This document shows, one piece after another, positions 10,730 to 23,966 of a stretch of 64,000 bases of DNA (its first letter is position 1; each line of letters opens with the position of its first letter). The DNA lies in contig JAJQJQ010000002.1 in assembly GCA_028622995.1 (NCBI GenBank), forward strand, positions 4,402,001 to 4,466,000, given 5' to 3'. The notes beneath the pieces are model-generated. The model searched no databases. It was not told the origin of the DNA and saw only the letters and a program-made list of their open reading frames with translations. This stretch comes from Panagrolaimus kolymaensis. Taxonomy: Eukaryota; Nematoda; Chromadorea; Rhabditida; Panagrolaimidae. Position numbers and translations under genes: made by a program.

Positions 10730-13016
10730 ACAGTACTTCGAAATGAACCACTTAAAAATGACGTTTTTCATTAATAACATTTTTGTCTATAGTTTTAGAC
10801 TCCAAAATTTTATATCACCAGATCGAGGATTTAATTCTTGATTGAATGGAAAAAAGTTTAAATTTCTATCATCTCTAGTTTTTGAGTTATTAATTTTTAA
10901 AGTTGCTTCAAAATGCTTTAAATTTTTCCATATTTTTAACCCCTCTTTGTGTTTGTTTTCTCATTCAAAGCGCTTTCCTTCTATTTTTTTTCGTCTCGAT
11001 GGTTTTTCGAAAGTCTTTTCTCTGGGTATCTCTTCATATTTGTAAACTATTTTTATATGTGTGTATTCTCTCACTCGTTCGCTCGCATTGCTGATGTTTT
11101 CAAATGCGGAAGAAGGTCGTCCGTCGTTTCTTTTTTGCGTGTGCAATTTTAAATGACAACAACAGCTCGGCATAGCAAGCAAGCAGCAGCAACCCAGCAA
11201 CGAAGACAACGTTGAGTTGTTGATTGGTTCGAAATAAGTGAGATTGAAAAAAAGAGCGAACAAAAAAAGAAATACACATAGTTGAAAAGAAAGGGTCGAA
11301 GATTGATTAAAGAAAGAAATAATAAAAACGATGAAGCGTTTCACAAAATAATAATAGTAATAGTTTTTGCGCGTTTTTGTGTCTATTAAAAAAATGTATA
11401 CACATTCTTATTTTCTTCTTCATCTTTTTTTTACTATAAAAACAAAATATAATACATTTCGGTTGAAAAAACTTTTTTTTCTTAAATTGAAATCACATAA
11501 ATATGTGGATGGATGGATGTAGGTCGTTTGTATCGATGATGTGACTGTAATGATTGTGGTTGTTTTGGAGGAATTAATGTTTTTAACTTTTCAAAAATTA
11601 CACAATGTTTTTTTGCTGTCAATTTAGGTATCAAATCATTTAATGCCTTCATTTCTTCTTTTTTTTTCTTGTTTTGAAATGGTTTTGTTTTTCATTTTTC
11701 TGATGTTATTCAAAATTAAATTTACAATATTTAATTTTTTTAATTTACAAAAGTTCCACATTGTTATTGAATATCGTAAGTTTATTTTTGCTGAAACACA
11801 ACAATTGATCTCAAACATTCATTTTGATGAAATTAAACTGCATTATAATATTTTTAAGAACAATGTTTGCACAGTTCTTGTCCATTTTCAAAAAATCACA
11901 AATATTCATCCTTTTGAATCAATATTCTTTAAGGACATACCCAATTTTTTGTTTGTTTATTCCTTTTAAGTTTTAAAACATTTTTTAAGTGCGCCCATTT
12001 TTAAAAAAACTTTACTTAAAAAAGGAACAATATTTCCGCTTTTTTTTCTCGATTAAAATTATTATTTTTTGTTAAATGCTTTTAAGAAATAAAAGGGAAA
12101 GGATTAAAAGCAACCATAAATTTTCTTCCTGCCCTATTTTTATAAATGAAGCTTTTTAAGCTTTAAATTAAAAAATATAAAAACATTGAGATTTAAATGT
12201 TTAGAAAAGAGAGGATGAATAAGCTTTTTGAATGAAAAAAAAAATGATGAAATAAATTGAGGAATCTCAGCAACCGAAGAAATAAAGAAAGCAAGCTAAA
12301 TAATGCATTAAAAGAGAATGGAAGGAACTAGAAACCACAGCAAGTTTAAAAAGAAGCAAATTAAAGTTAAATTTAAACACTTCAAAGAAACATAAAATGC
12401 AACTTTTTTTTAATTCCATAACTCACAACACCTGCTCATTAAATGCTATAACTAATCCAAATGAAATCAGCGATGAAAAAAAGAAGAACGACAAAAGACC
12501 ATCAAACATTACAGTAGCCCAAATGTGATAAAAAATAAAAAAGACGAAGAAAAACAATCTTTAATCAATAAATTCTTTCCGATCAATTTAAAAAATGCAT
12601 TTATGATTATTTTGCGTGTATACTGTAAATATTGCAATGTAGGAAGATGAAAGCCGAAGTGGACTTTCATTATTATTATTTTGTTGTGAAACATATAATA
12701 TATAATTTTTGTTAAAGAAAAATAACTAAAAAAACTAAAAAGAAAACTAAAAAAGTATAAAAACGAAGAAAAAAGGAGAGAAAAATTGAAGGACACCATC
12801 ACTATACTACCACCAAATGAGAAATATCATGTGTGCTATAATAAACGAAATGAAAATGAGCGCCTGCAACCATCATCAGCATCACCGCCGCTGTCGCAGA
12901 ATCGACATAAAAAAATTTTGCTCTCATTTTTTTTCTTCCTATTTTTCTTTTTTTCACCGATTCTAAAGCATTATTCGTGTATAAAATGAAAAGAAAAATA
13001 ATGAATGGTGGGGCTT

Positions 13017-13125
13017 CGACATTACAGCAGATGCAATGCAGCACAGCAGCAGCAGCCGCATCAATGGTGGTGGTGGTTGTTGTGCATCGAGCGTGGGGAA
13101 CCGCCTTAACGACGGCGACCATCTA
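13017..13125. repeat. CAG/GGT trinucleotide-rich island
   Basis: Runs of CAGCAGCAGCAG and GGTGGTGGTGG sit in otherwise T-rich noncoding DNA, with a smaller CATCATCAGCATCACC island at 12855-12908. Open frames cross it, but no start, splice signal or family motif supports coding. Confidence 0.4.
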
Positions 13126-16100
13126 TTTTTTTTATCGACAAAAAAAATCCTTTTTTCTTTTTTTCTTTTCAAAATTGAGCACTCTTCTTTCTCTCTTTCT
13201 TTTTCGTCTTTTTTTTTCGTATGCGGGATGCAATGTGGTGTAGTACTACTGTCAGTTTTAAATGTATAAATATAAATGGATGACAGCCCTTCAAGGCCCT
13301 TCTTTCTCTCTTTTCTTTTTTTTTTTCAGATCGCGTCCATTTTCATTTTTTCGACGGACAAACACACAAAAAATTATATCCCTGTTGCGCGCTCGCTTTA
13401 GAAAAAATAAATGCGCTTGGGCCCATTTTTTCTTCTTCGTCTTTTCCTTTCTGCTATGCTTTAGACTTTCGAGGGACCGACTCTATTGCGCCGCCATTTT
13501 GCTTGGACGAATATACTTTTTTTTCGCTCTTTTTTTCTTCTTTCCATCTTACCCCCGAACAACAACCGACTTAAAGAGGGGTTTGTCTTCGTCATTTTAT
13601 TTTTTTATTTTTTATCGTTTTTAATTTTTTGAAATCAAAAAACCAGGAAATTTAAACCATTTTCTCCTAGTTTAAAGTTTACAAAATTTGGAATGTTTAC
13701 AGTATTTTTATTTTTATTTTCCGCGAATTTATTTTAAAATCTTTGAAAAGTTTGCGGCGAAATCGCCTTCTCAAAATTTTATCAAATAACCTTGAATTTG
13801 TCTTTTAGACCTTTTTTCAAGAACAAAAAACCCTTTTTAACGTTCCATATTTTTTTACACAAAAAGGCTTTGAATCAATCATTTTAGAATAGTTTTTTAA
13901 CACTTTGAGAAAAAAACGGACCAACATAAATCTGTTTTTACCCTTTGGCATTTACTTTTTTTATGTTTCAATCCTAATTTAACGGAATGGTTTATCTTTT
14001 CTATAAAAAATTTCGTGTACTTTTTCATCTTCTCATCTTCAACCACTAAATTGTTATCATCTTTCAATAATGGGGAGCAAAGTGAGCGCGTGAGTGTATG
14101 TATATGTATGTTGTATATTTCTTGTATATACATTTCCCCTTCATATTACGTTAAATCATCTCTTTCAATTCTTGTAATGAAGCAATGCGACAAAAGAAAA
14201 ATGTATTTTTAAAATCTAAACACACGTATTTTTAATACTTTGTAATATTAATGATGATTTCTTCAATACCATCGTCGTCACGCGCACAAACACACTAAAT
14301 TTTTTTTTAGAAACACCAAAGAAGAAGAAAACGAAAAAATTTTACAACACAGAATTGCTATTTACCCTAAAAAAATATTTTAAAACAATTGTTTTCAAAG
14401 ATTTGGTTTTATTGATTTTAACTTCATTTTTGGCGCTTTGCCCGGATATCTTTGGAAAAAGCAGAAAAAAAATTGATGAGTTGGAGGTTTTTTTCCAATC
14501 CCAAGAGAATTTTATTTTTTTCGAATAAAAATTCAAAAATATATTTATAAAAAGTTAATACTCTCTCAAAAAATACTTAATTAAAACAAATACTCACCTA
14601 AAGACGCGCGCACACAGGTATCTTTCTCTGCCGTATTTTTGACAGTTAATGAGTCAGCTTCATTTTTTTAAAGAACTTGGCTTTTCTAAAAAACTTTTAT
14701 GATTGCAAGTAATAACTCCTTTTTATAAACATTTTATTATTATTTTACGTAATTATTTTTGTACCGTAAAATTAAAAGTAAGGTTGAATGTCACAAAGCA
14801 GCTTCATGTGACTGACTTTATTTCACTCACTTTTAAATTGCTTTCGTTTTTTTTCTTCTCATTTTTAGGTCTCCTTACTTTAATTAGCTTTTCATTCCGC
14901 TTTTATTTAGAGGAAGAAAAGAATGAATAAAACTATGAAAAGAGGAGAGACTTCTTTGATATATGTCGAATTCAAGCTTTATCCATTTTTCCAAAAAACC
15001 TATTTTAGAGTATTAATAATCAATAATAATAAAAAAAAATAAGGATGCAAACAAATAAAGCTTGTTAGTCATTTTTCTTTGCCTTTTTTTGCTTATTGCG
15101 ATTTTTAAAAAATTTCTTTTACTCATTTTTCTTCTTCTTTGAGTTGGAAAAAGTTTCAATTGCATTTCTTCGATCTTTCTCAGACGCAGACAGTTGCTTG
15201 CTTTTGTTTCAATGAAAGTTAGAGTATTTCGCGAACGATAACCTTTTTCAATGACTTTTTGCTTCGATTTTTTTGGTGGTTGTGCTTACAGGGATGTTCT
15301 TTCATTTAAAAAAATTTATTGTGCAGTAATAAATATGAGAAGCATAGGCATAAGCTCATGCAGCATCGGTGGTGCTGATAGACGATAATCCATGCGCGCG
15401 GCACTATTAGACAGTCAAAAATGTCATGTTTGTTAATTAACTTTTTAATATTTTGACACATTAATATCATAAAATAATACACTTTTTTTTCTATATTTAA
15501 TATTGTTATTCATAAATGGAACATAAAAAAAACTCATTTTTTTAAAAATGAATTGAAAAAAATTATTTGTGCAGAAAAATTGAATATATTTTTTTGTGTC
15601 TTTAAATTCTTAGAGCTTCTCTCTCATAAACATACACCAACAGCCGACCGACTGAAATGTGGCTGCAATTTTCATTCAAACTGCAAAAAAAAATTTAAAA
15701 TGAGCGAAAAAGCAAAAATAGGGGGTTGACAAGGAAAAGAAGATGAAGAAAAAAAAGAAAATATGGGCGGAGCTTTTTCGGGCATCGTGGTTGTTGTTGT
15801 TGAAAAAAAGAGAGAAAGAGATGGGAGTGACAATATTGCGTGTTCTTTGATTTTTGTAGCGATTTGTCAAAAAATGATAGTTAGTATTCATTTAGGGGGA
15901 AGGTAAAATGAACCCAAATGAGATCTCTCTTTTTGTTGTTGTTGAAATTTTTAGTTCATTAAAATGTTTTTTTATAACACCAAAAGCATTTTGATGCGAA
16001 GAGGATACGATAGAAAAAAGCAGAACTAAAAAAGCATTTTTGAGATAAAAAGTTTATTAATAAAATGGGTATATATAAAAAGCTTAAAACGGATTCATTT

Positions 16101-17609
16101 TAAAGAATTTTGATGAATCATTAAAATTCTGAAAGATATGAGCATTATCATTTTTAGAATCAAACAAATGTCGAAGCACTAAGGATTTACCTAAAATTAA
16201 AATTCGCTTGCTTTGTTTTTTGAATCATTTTTGTTTTGACATTTTTTTTTCTTCTTCATAGCTAAAACAAAATTAGTTCCTTTTTAAATTTTTTTTAAAC
16301 CAAAGCAAGAAAGCCGTAATCGTTCCTAAAAAAAGCAAAATAGCCTTAGCGCTCATCTCATCTTTCGGTTTATTGATTCAATACCAAAATAATTCCAAAT
16401 TTTCTGTAAATAGTATACTCTTAATTTTGTCCAGTCATCTCATTATTTCCCTCAGAGTCTTTGAAAATATAAGCTTTTGTCTCCATGGTTTGTATCCAAT
16501 AACAATTTTTTTCAACCAAAATTTTTAAATATATTTTTTCTTTTTCTTATATAAAAAACCTTAGACCTTTAATTCACTGCTTTTTCTTACCTTTTCATTT
16601 TACTTTCTCATAGAGAAGTTGAGCTTTTAGGATATCACTTAAAGCTCAAAAACTTTGACCTTAAAAACATTTTTGAGAGTTTGTATTGTGACATGTTTCC
16701 CTTCATTTAATAATAATAATTATTGTTTTTTGTTTCTCAGTATTCACAATTGCAATTGTTGTCTCCTCACCTACAAAGTTTTTTTTAATAATGTCCTGAG
16801 AAATTATTTTATTATTTTTCCAATAAAAAATAGTTTTAAACATTTTTTTTTGTAAAACCTACTTCATTCTTTTTTTGCGCAACTTCATTTCATTTTGTCA
16901 TTCATCCATTCTTTCCTCCTCAAATTTTTTTTGACATAATGTGGAAAAGAATACGAAAAAAAAGTTTAAATATTTACCGTTTCTTTTTTTTTTTAGCGTG
17001 AAAATGAATAATGAAAATGAGAGAAAACTATTATTAGTTTTTTTCTCTTTTTTTAACGGAGCTAATTAAGCTTAACCATTTTTCTCTCTCTCTCGTATGC
17101 GCGCTCTCTCGGTTTTTTTGTTCAAGTGTATTGCTTTTTTAAAGCAATCAATATTTTTTTGTTTGCAAAAAAGAGGGGTCGTCTTTTTTTCTTTAAAATT
17201 CATTAAGTTATATTTCAGCCTTCAATAACCACCAACGCCGTAAACGTCTTTTAATATTATTTTTTCTCAAACGGCAGGCCTCAAATTTTTATTTTTTTAA
17301 ATTACTGATTTCCATGTTTCATCAAAGAAAGTAAAAAAAAGAATTTCGGGTTTCATTTATCTAACTTTTACCAAACGTTGATCTCAACCCATATATTATT
17401 AACATTATTATTATTTCGCCTCAACTTTTTTACAATTTTCAAAGCAGAAGAGTCTCTGCTTTTGAAAATCCTAACTTAATTCAAAATTGTTGGTCAACAT
17501 CCTAAAACGGATTCGTCAACTTCGATACCGGGTTGTTCGGCATCATTGCCAACAACCTCAAATTTAATCGGAGTGGCGGCTGAAATTGATAAACGCAGCA
17601 GCGGCACCA

Positions 17610-17672
17610 ATGCTGCAGGTGGTGGAATTGGTAATTCAGAACAACCAGGACCTAGTAATTCATCATCCATGA
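17610..17672 (+). promoter_or_regulatory. Candidate upstream ORF overlapping the TBL1-like start (ATGA)
   Basis: An out-of-frame ATG at 17610 opens a 20-codon frame. Its TGA at 17670-17672 overlaps the first in-frame ATG (17669) of the main CDS as ATGA. If the transcript begins upstream, this uORF could tune translation by termination-reinitiation. There is no RNA evidence. Confidence 0.35.
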
Positions 17673-20600
17673 AAGAATCATCATCTCCTTTAACAAATGG
17701 AAATGTGGAAGAAAAAATAACGGAATTTCAAAAAAATGCATCAACGATAATAGCGCCAGGTGTAAAAAGAAAAGCTGTAAATATTGAAAAACCCAATATT
17801 GGAGTATTATTTAGTAGTGATGAAATTAATTATTTGGTGTATAGATATTTACTAGAAAATGGTATGTTTATAATTTTTTTCTGTTAGTGATTCATTATCG
17901 ATTCAAGGATGTTTTGGGCTTTTAAAAAACTCATCGTAAAAACCAAGAATTAGTACTTTTTTCTCGATCAAAAATTCATTAGCTTTTTTGTTGATCTTTT
18001 AAATGGAGCAATTCTTTTTTTTTAGGTTTTTCACATACTGCTTGGGCATTTGGTTCAGAATCAAATATACATAATGCGCAATTTGATAGCACCCAAGTGC
18101 CGAAAGGTGCTCTAATAAAAATATTACAAAAGGGTGTATTCTTTGCCGAAGCTGAATTATATTCAGTGCTGGATGGTGAAGCGATGGAAAAATATGAGAA
18201 AACATCTGGAACCATTTCCCTACTTGAATCAGGTACATTCGTTAAATAAAATATTTTTATAAATTAAACCTTTTAAAAATTTTTAGCTCATCCACCAGCA
18301 AAAAAGAAAATGTGTCCAGTTATTGATCAAAGAATTATAGAAAAATCAGCTAATCGACTTAAATATCATCGAAAAAATGCATTTACAAAAGAATTAGAAT
18401 CAATCCAAAGAAGAAGGGATGAAGATTTTACAAAAATTCAATCAGGCAAACATGCACCTCGAGATGAAAGAGATACCCAACATCAAATGGTGAATAAAGC
18501 TTCACTTAAAAATCTTAGAGATAAAGAGCATGAAAGGGAAAAAGAAACAAAAGAGCATGATAAAAGAGAGAAAGCTTTACAAGCGGCAGTAAATACAGGG
18601 CATATGTCAAATGGTATTAATTCGCCCGCACATCATCGAGCAAGAATTGATAATAAACAGGTGAGAAATAAAATATTTTGGTATTAGTAATCCAATGTTT
18701 GCAATTTTTTAGCGGGTGCATTCTGCTACTCCACCTTCAACATCGACGGCTTCATCGAATTCACAAATGCCTCAAATGTCATCACAAATTCCACAACATT
18801 TGCAGCAGCATCAACAACAACCTCAATCAATAAATTCTTTGCCTCAACACCAACAACTTTCTCAAGCTCAACAACAACAGATACAACAGCAACAGCAACA
18901 GCAACAACAGCCTCAAACCCAACAACCTCAACTACCACCTTCATCAATTTTAAGAATGGATATGCATCATCAAATGCAACAGCAACAACAACAGCAGCAG
19001 CAACAACCATCGCATCATCCCGTTATAAATCACCATATTAAAGAGCAATCCCAACCTCCCCAACAACAACAACAGCCAACAACACAAGCTCGAGGTACAC
19101 CACAACCTCAACCGCAGCCACCTCCAGCAACCCAATCATCAAGTGGAATAGGAGTTGTTCAACCTCAACAATATCCAACTTTCCAACTTCAAAACCTTAT
19201 TTCACAAATGGGACCAAATTGGATGAATATACTTCAAGCCGCAGGAGGGCCAAATGTTAATCCTGCTGCAGCTCTGGGGAATCCAATGATGCAAAATGGG
19301 TTTGGAATTGATAGCATGAAAATGCTTCATCAAGCGTTACAACAACAACAAGCGCAAGCGGGTCATCCTCAACAACAAAGTGGTGTTAATAATAATCCAG
19401 CCGGGTCTGTATACAAAAATAAATTTTAGAAAAAAAAAGCGTGGTGTTCGTTGTTTTATTTTTATCTCTTTGTTTCTTTTAAAAAATTTCTTTATCTCTT
19501 CTTTTTTTAAATTATTATAATTACTTTCAAAAACTGTCGCTATTTAATGTCAGCCTTGTTGTTCATATTTTTTCTCTATCTTTTTTTCAATGGTTTTTTA
19601 TAAATAATTTTTTTTGTTGCAAAAACTTACATTTTTCCTTTTTCATGTTTTGGTGTTTTACTTTTGTATTTTTTGTATGTTTAAAGTAAAGCACTCAAGT
19701 CAAAATTCTTACAAACGTCCGCTTTTTTCTACATACATGTTTATCACATTCTTTATCACAATTTAAATTTTCGTTGATTAAAATATTCAAAAAGGAGCTA
19801 CCATTTAAAAAATAATGTTTTGTCAAAGTTCGAGAAAAATAATGGAAGCAATTAAATGGAAAATAAAAAAAGTCAGGAGCAACTTAGGAAACCTTTACAA
19901 CTTAGAAATTTTCATTTAAAGAATTTCTAAAGTAGCAAAATCTCGACCATGACCGCTGTTCACAGCCACCTTTTTATAAAAAAAATCATTTATGCGTGGT
20001 ATGCTTTTACCTAAGTGTTTTTTGATAGTTTTGTAAAGCACCGTTAATATTTGTGGCGTAATTTTTTTGTTCTAAAAAAATCCTGTGGTTTTTTTCTTTC
20101 TTCTAAATTTGAGTTGGACTCCTATCAACATAACAAAAACTTTTTCCTTCTTTTTCTAATCGCTACTTTGTAATAAATATTTTGATGGACATTTTTAAAT
20201 TGTGATAAAAAAAAATTGAATGATTGGAAATAAAGGACATTTGACTTGTAATATTTATATTTGCGTTGGTGGCCCAAAAAAATCCGAAAATAAAATTAGT
20301 GGTACACACAAAAAATGATTGATAAATTTCACATAAATGGAAAAAATTAGGTTCTTCATCTTTTACTCGACCCTCGATAACATGGCTTCTTTTTTATTAT
20401 CAAATATTACGATTTCTATGGTATGTGACCGACATGTTTTTTTATTTATTTATTGCACATTTGTTTTTAGTCCAAAACTTTTCTATCATTAGTGTAAATG
20501 TCCAATGCTATGTATTAAAGCTTCTTGAGAATTTCATACATAACGTCATTTCTTAACTTTCCAAAATATTTAACAATATTTTTTATAGAAGTAATGAACA

Positions 20601-21960
20601 TCATCAACCAGCACCACAACAACAACAGCAGCATCAATTATTAAAGCTTCATTCAAATTTTAATATTCCATCAACATTTTCATTTGTGATGGATTTAGAA
20701 ACGGATGAACATTTTAGTGTTTCATGGAATACTAAAATAACAAATTTAATGGGAATGGGCTTTTCATTTGGTAATGCAAGAATTTGGCATTTACCATTCG
20801 ATATTCCAATAACAAAATGGGAGGTAAATGATTTAAAGCGACGATGGCAACATTTGTCCCTTCCAAATAAAAATGTGAATGATTCGGATAAAAATAAAAA
20901 ATCTGCAATGGTTCCAACAACAGTTTGGAATTCCGAAGGAACTTTAATGGCTACTGCATGCTCATATGGAAGCGTAAAAATTTGGGATACTGGAGGTTTG
21001 TGAAAGTTAAAATAACGGAAGATGCCTAAATCTAAGTTAGTTTAGGTGTATTCAAGCGAAACTTGGAAGGACATTCGGGTGCTGTTATGGGAGCAAGCTT
21101 CTCACCAAATGGTAGCAGAATCTTTACTATTGGAATTGATCGGGTAAGCCAATAAATATAATAAGCCGGATGAAAATTAATAGCTGCATTTAGAAAATCA
21201 TTGTCTGGGAAACCAATTCAAGCAAACAGTTACAAGTTTTCTATATTCGTAAAGTTATTGATTATCATTGGCTAAACGATGAAATCTTTGCTGTATCCGC
21301 TGAAATAGGAGTTTTAATTTTACATATTTCTGAACCAACGCCATTGCGAGAAATTAGAGTAAGTTTCTTTGCATGATGATCTTATTGTGATAAGGTAACA
21401 TCCCATTTAAGAGTGCAAATGGCGAAGTAAATACAATTCGATTTGATCGTTTTTCCACCATGTTTCTTGCTTGCGGCTATGATGATTCAAAAATTGATAT
21501 TTGGGATATCAAAAAAACTGAACCCATTACATCTTTCCATGGACATAATCGAGCCGTTCATACACTTCGCTGGTGTCCCAAAGGGCAATTCATTGGATCC
21601 ATTGCTTATGACAATCGTATGATAGTATGGGATGCTTTTACTCAACAAACAGCTTTAAGTTATGAACATGAAGAAAGCATGAATAGTCTTGCATTCTCTC
21701 CCAATGGCCGATATATTGCAGCCACATCATTTGATGGAAGAGTTTTTGTTTGGAATATTGATAATGGTACTCAACTTATATCACTGTGTTATAAAGTACA
21801 ATTTTATGAGATAAGTTGGAATTGCACGGGTGATTGGTTGTCATCATCAGCTCCAGGATATGTACTTCTTGCGGATTTGAAACAAACCATTCAAGCTCAT
21901 GAATATACAGATTCCCTTCGAAAACAAAATGCTCCAATCAAAGGAATTACAGCTCATTAA
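17669..21960 (+). CDS. TBL1: TBL1/TBL1XR1/ebi-type LisH-WD40 corepressor subunit
   Basis: Nuclear adaptor of the SMRT/NCoR-HDAC3 corepressor that also recruits ubiquitin-conjugating factors. Exons 17669-17861, 18026-18232, 18287-18660, 18713-19404, 20589-20995, 21046-21143, 21194-21358 and 21412-21960 join in phase to 894 residues. FSSDEINYLVYRYLLENG then FSHTAWAFGSES is the LisH domain (about 49-80). The following F-box-like region includes ALIKILQKGVFFAEAEL. A charged helix (about 140-230) leads to a Gln-rich tract (about 270-440). The WD40 propeller fills the last 385 residues with several IWD, VWE, IVWD and VFVWN blade ends. Vertebrate TBL1 is about 515-577 residues, so the insert is large. 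The frame is open upstream to a TAA at 17477 without an ATG, so the true start is uncertain. AATAAA at 21999. Confidence 0.9.
18780..19110 (+). repeat. CAA/CAG repeat encoding poly-Gln
   Basis: Mixed CAA and CAG codons form several long Gln runs inside exon 4 of the TBL1-like gene, interrupted by Pro, His and Ser. Codon mixing suggests selection for Gln or old expansion rather than a fresh CAG expansion. Confidence 0.85.
19405..20588 (+). other. Large (1.18-kb) intron of the TBL1-like gene
   Basis: This intron is over 20 times longer than its neighbours and splits the Gln-rich region from the WD40 propeller. The donor GTCTGT at 19405 is weak but is the one that keeps phase with the strong TTTTTATAG acceptor. 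Without splicing, the frame stops six codons later, giving a truncated LisH/F-box/polyQ protein. No gene is visible inside. Confidence 0.7.
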
Positions 21961-22503
21961 AAAAAGATTTATACCTCAATTTTTTTATAAATTTTCAAAT
22001 AAACCAAAATATTAAACGTATAACATTTCTGTCAATTTCGAGTAATTTTTTTTTAAATTCTTGTATGAGATAACTTGAAGAAGGCGAATCAATCCAAATT
22101 GGGATATCTTCTTTTATGGAGGCTAAAAAACTAACAAAATAGACTTTGTTATAACAATAAAATTGTAAATCATTGTGAAATATTTTTAAAGACATTATTA
22201 TAAGAGTAATAAAGAAAAATAAATCTATTTTAAAATAATTTTTTGTATTTTCTAAATTTATTCAAATGCATATTGAATACTAGCGAGCAATTGAACGTAC
22301 AAATTACATGGGAAAATCATGAAGCCAAAAGGATTGCTTCGGCAATTAAAATTTCATAAACTCTTTTATTTCTTTTTATGAATTTAAAAAAAAGAAAATT
22401 AGCATGATTATTACTCATGTCATTTCTTTTCATTTAACTGTCAATGACTTTTTTCTCTTCCATTTTCTTCATTGTTGCTTGATTCATCACCTTATTTGAA
22501 AGA
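21961..22503. other. Interval between the TBL1-like gene and the coiled-coil orphan
   Basis: It holds the TBL1-like 3' end with an AATAAA about 40 bp after the stop, then A+T-rich sequence and the promoter/5' UTR of the next gene. Nothing else is seen. Confidence 0.6.
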
Positions 22504-23058
22504 ATGTCTGCTGCTCCCGCTCGTGGTACTCATGCTGGAAGCCTTTATGGTGTTGTTGAACTTGATGTAAGTTTTGTTTTTGTGTTTAAAGCTCTATGAA
22601 GGTTACAAATTTTTAGGCAAATCTCAAAAATACAATTAAAAGTTTGGAAACAGCAACATCGGAACTCAAAAATTTGGCAACACTTGATTTGGATTACAAA
22701 ATGCCTGGACTTGCTGCATTTCGATCTGATACCGAACATATGATTAGCATGCTTCATGGTGTTTGTTTCAAAGTTGAAAATGCACTTAAAGAACGTCGAA
22801 ATGAGTGAGTTTATGAAAAATGCTTTACCAATAATAACAAAAATTTTTAGAAGCAAAATTATGGTTGATGGTGAAATGAGTCGAATATTTTCAACTTCAT
22901 CATCATCAAATGTATCAATGATGACTACTGAAGTTAAAAGTGATTCTTCAATGACAACTATTTCGCCGTGTATTGCTTCTCTAGTTCCATCAAAAAAGCG
23001 TCATCCTGTTTCTACTGTTGTATATGATTTTGAAGTCAAACTTAGATTAACCAAATGA
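22504..23058 (+). CDS. Small coiled-coil protein of unknown family
   Basis: Exons 22504-22566, 22617-22804 and 22851-23058 (introns 50 and 46 bp) give 152 residues. I do not recognise it. Residues about 20-83 are helical and heptad-rich (NLKNTIKSLETATSELKNLA, then a TEHMISMLHGVC helix), typical of a small scaffold or complex subunit. Residues about 95-150 are Ser/Thr/Met-rich and look disordered, with a basic SKKRH patch that could be a nuclear signal. No signal peptide or membrane segment. Splice junctions are canonical and phase-consistent, so the gene is probably real. AATAAA follows near 23104. Confidence 0.7.
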
Positions 23059-23966
23059 ATAGGTATTTTATATATGTATATGTTTTTTGTCATGTGTGAA
23101 AGAATAAATTGAACGTTTCTATTTTGCTTCTAAAAAATTATTTCATCATCGAAAATTTAAAGAAATGCTTACAAGATTTGAAAAAAGATATTAGCTCATA
23201 AATACAAAAATTTAGTTTGATTATAGCTGGTATTTGCTAAAGCGTTGTCGATATAAGAAACTCTAAAAGATTTCATTTACCCTGGCCAAAGTACTTCCTT
23301 TTCCATTAGCACGGTGACTTTTTTTTCCAATTGGATCGACGAAATTTTCAGGATTTATATAAGTAGGGAAACTAGCATCATTGTCTTACATCTGAAGCCC
23401 AGCTGATCTAAGATTTACTAAGAAAAATAAGTGCTTAGAACAAAAAGTTTAATTTGTATACATACATACACGTGTGAAGGCAACCCCATAAAAGCCCGAA
23501 AAACCAAAAGAACGAATGGAAATAACTACTTAATGAACATAACCTAATCCGAAAACAAAGATACTAAGGATGAGCCTGTGAATATCAACGAGCCTAAGCT
23601 TAAACTTTATCATAATTTTAAATTATGTTTTTTTGGTCCTTTGTGTTTCGGGCTTTTGTTGATGTGCCATTTTTGAATTAAAAAGCGGTTTGTAATAGCC
23701 ATTTGACAACAAAAGTAAACAAAAAAGGCACAAAAAACTTAAGAAAAGCTTAAATAATTTAAAAGATTTTCGAAGAGAGTGCCGAAAAGCAAAAAGAGAT
23801 CTAAAAAGAAAAGAAAAATACAAATAAATAAGTCTCAATATAACTTGCTCATCGTAAGATTATTACATCTAATGTTTTCTCTGGATCCTATTATTGTTTC
23901 TTTAAGCTAACGCCTCAATAACTCTTCTCTGCAAAATTGCTTTTCAACAAAATGGCAAATATTGTT

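Larger units (their letters stand above)
8515..17668. other. 9-kb gene-free interval upstream of the TBL1-like gene
   Basis: No gene can be supported. The sequence is dominated by T-rich and A-rich tracts. Sub-structures seen: a purine-rich run near 10335-10370; an imperfect direct repeat at 10534 and 10713; TGGATGGATGGATG near 11507; CAG/GGT-rich islands at 12855-12908 and 13017-13125; pyrimidine tracts at 13140-13220 and 13300-13620; and a CTCTCTCTCTCG/GCGCGCTCTCTC stretch near 17086-17108. No CAGCTG motif was found here, unlike 23-37 kb. It probably contains the promoter and 5' UTR exons of the TBL1-like gene and the promoter of the divergent cluster. Confidence 0.6.

Noticed and set aside
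11226..11240. GGTTCGAAAT as a tRNA box B
   Set aside because: No pairing T-arm, no anticodon arm and no box A at the right distance.
12977..13624. Frames with Ala, Val and Phe runs
   Set aside because: Explained by CAG/GGT repeats and T-rich tracts; no start context or splice partners. Kept only as a repeat island.
18726..19135. Minus-strand Val/Leu-rich frames
   Set aside because: Antisense shadows of the poly-Gln exon of the TBL1-like gene.
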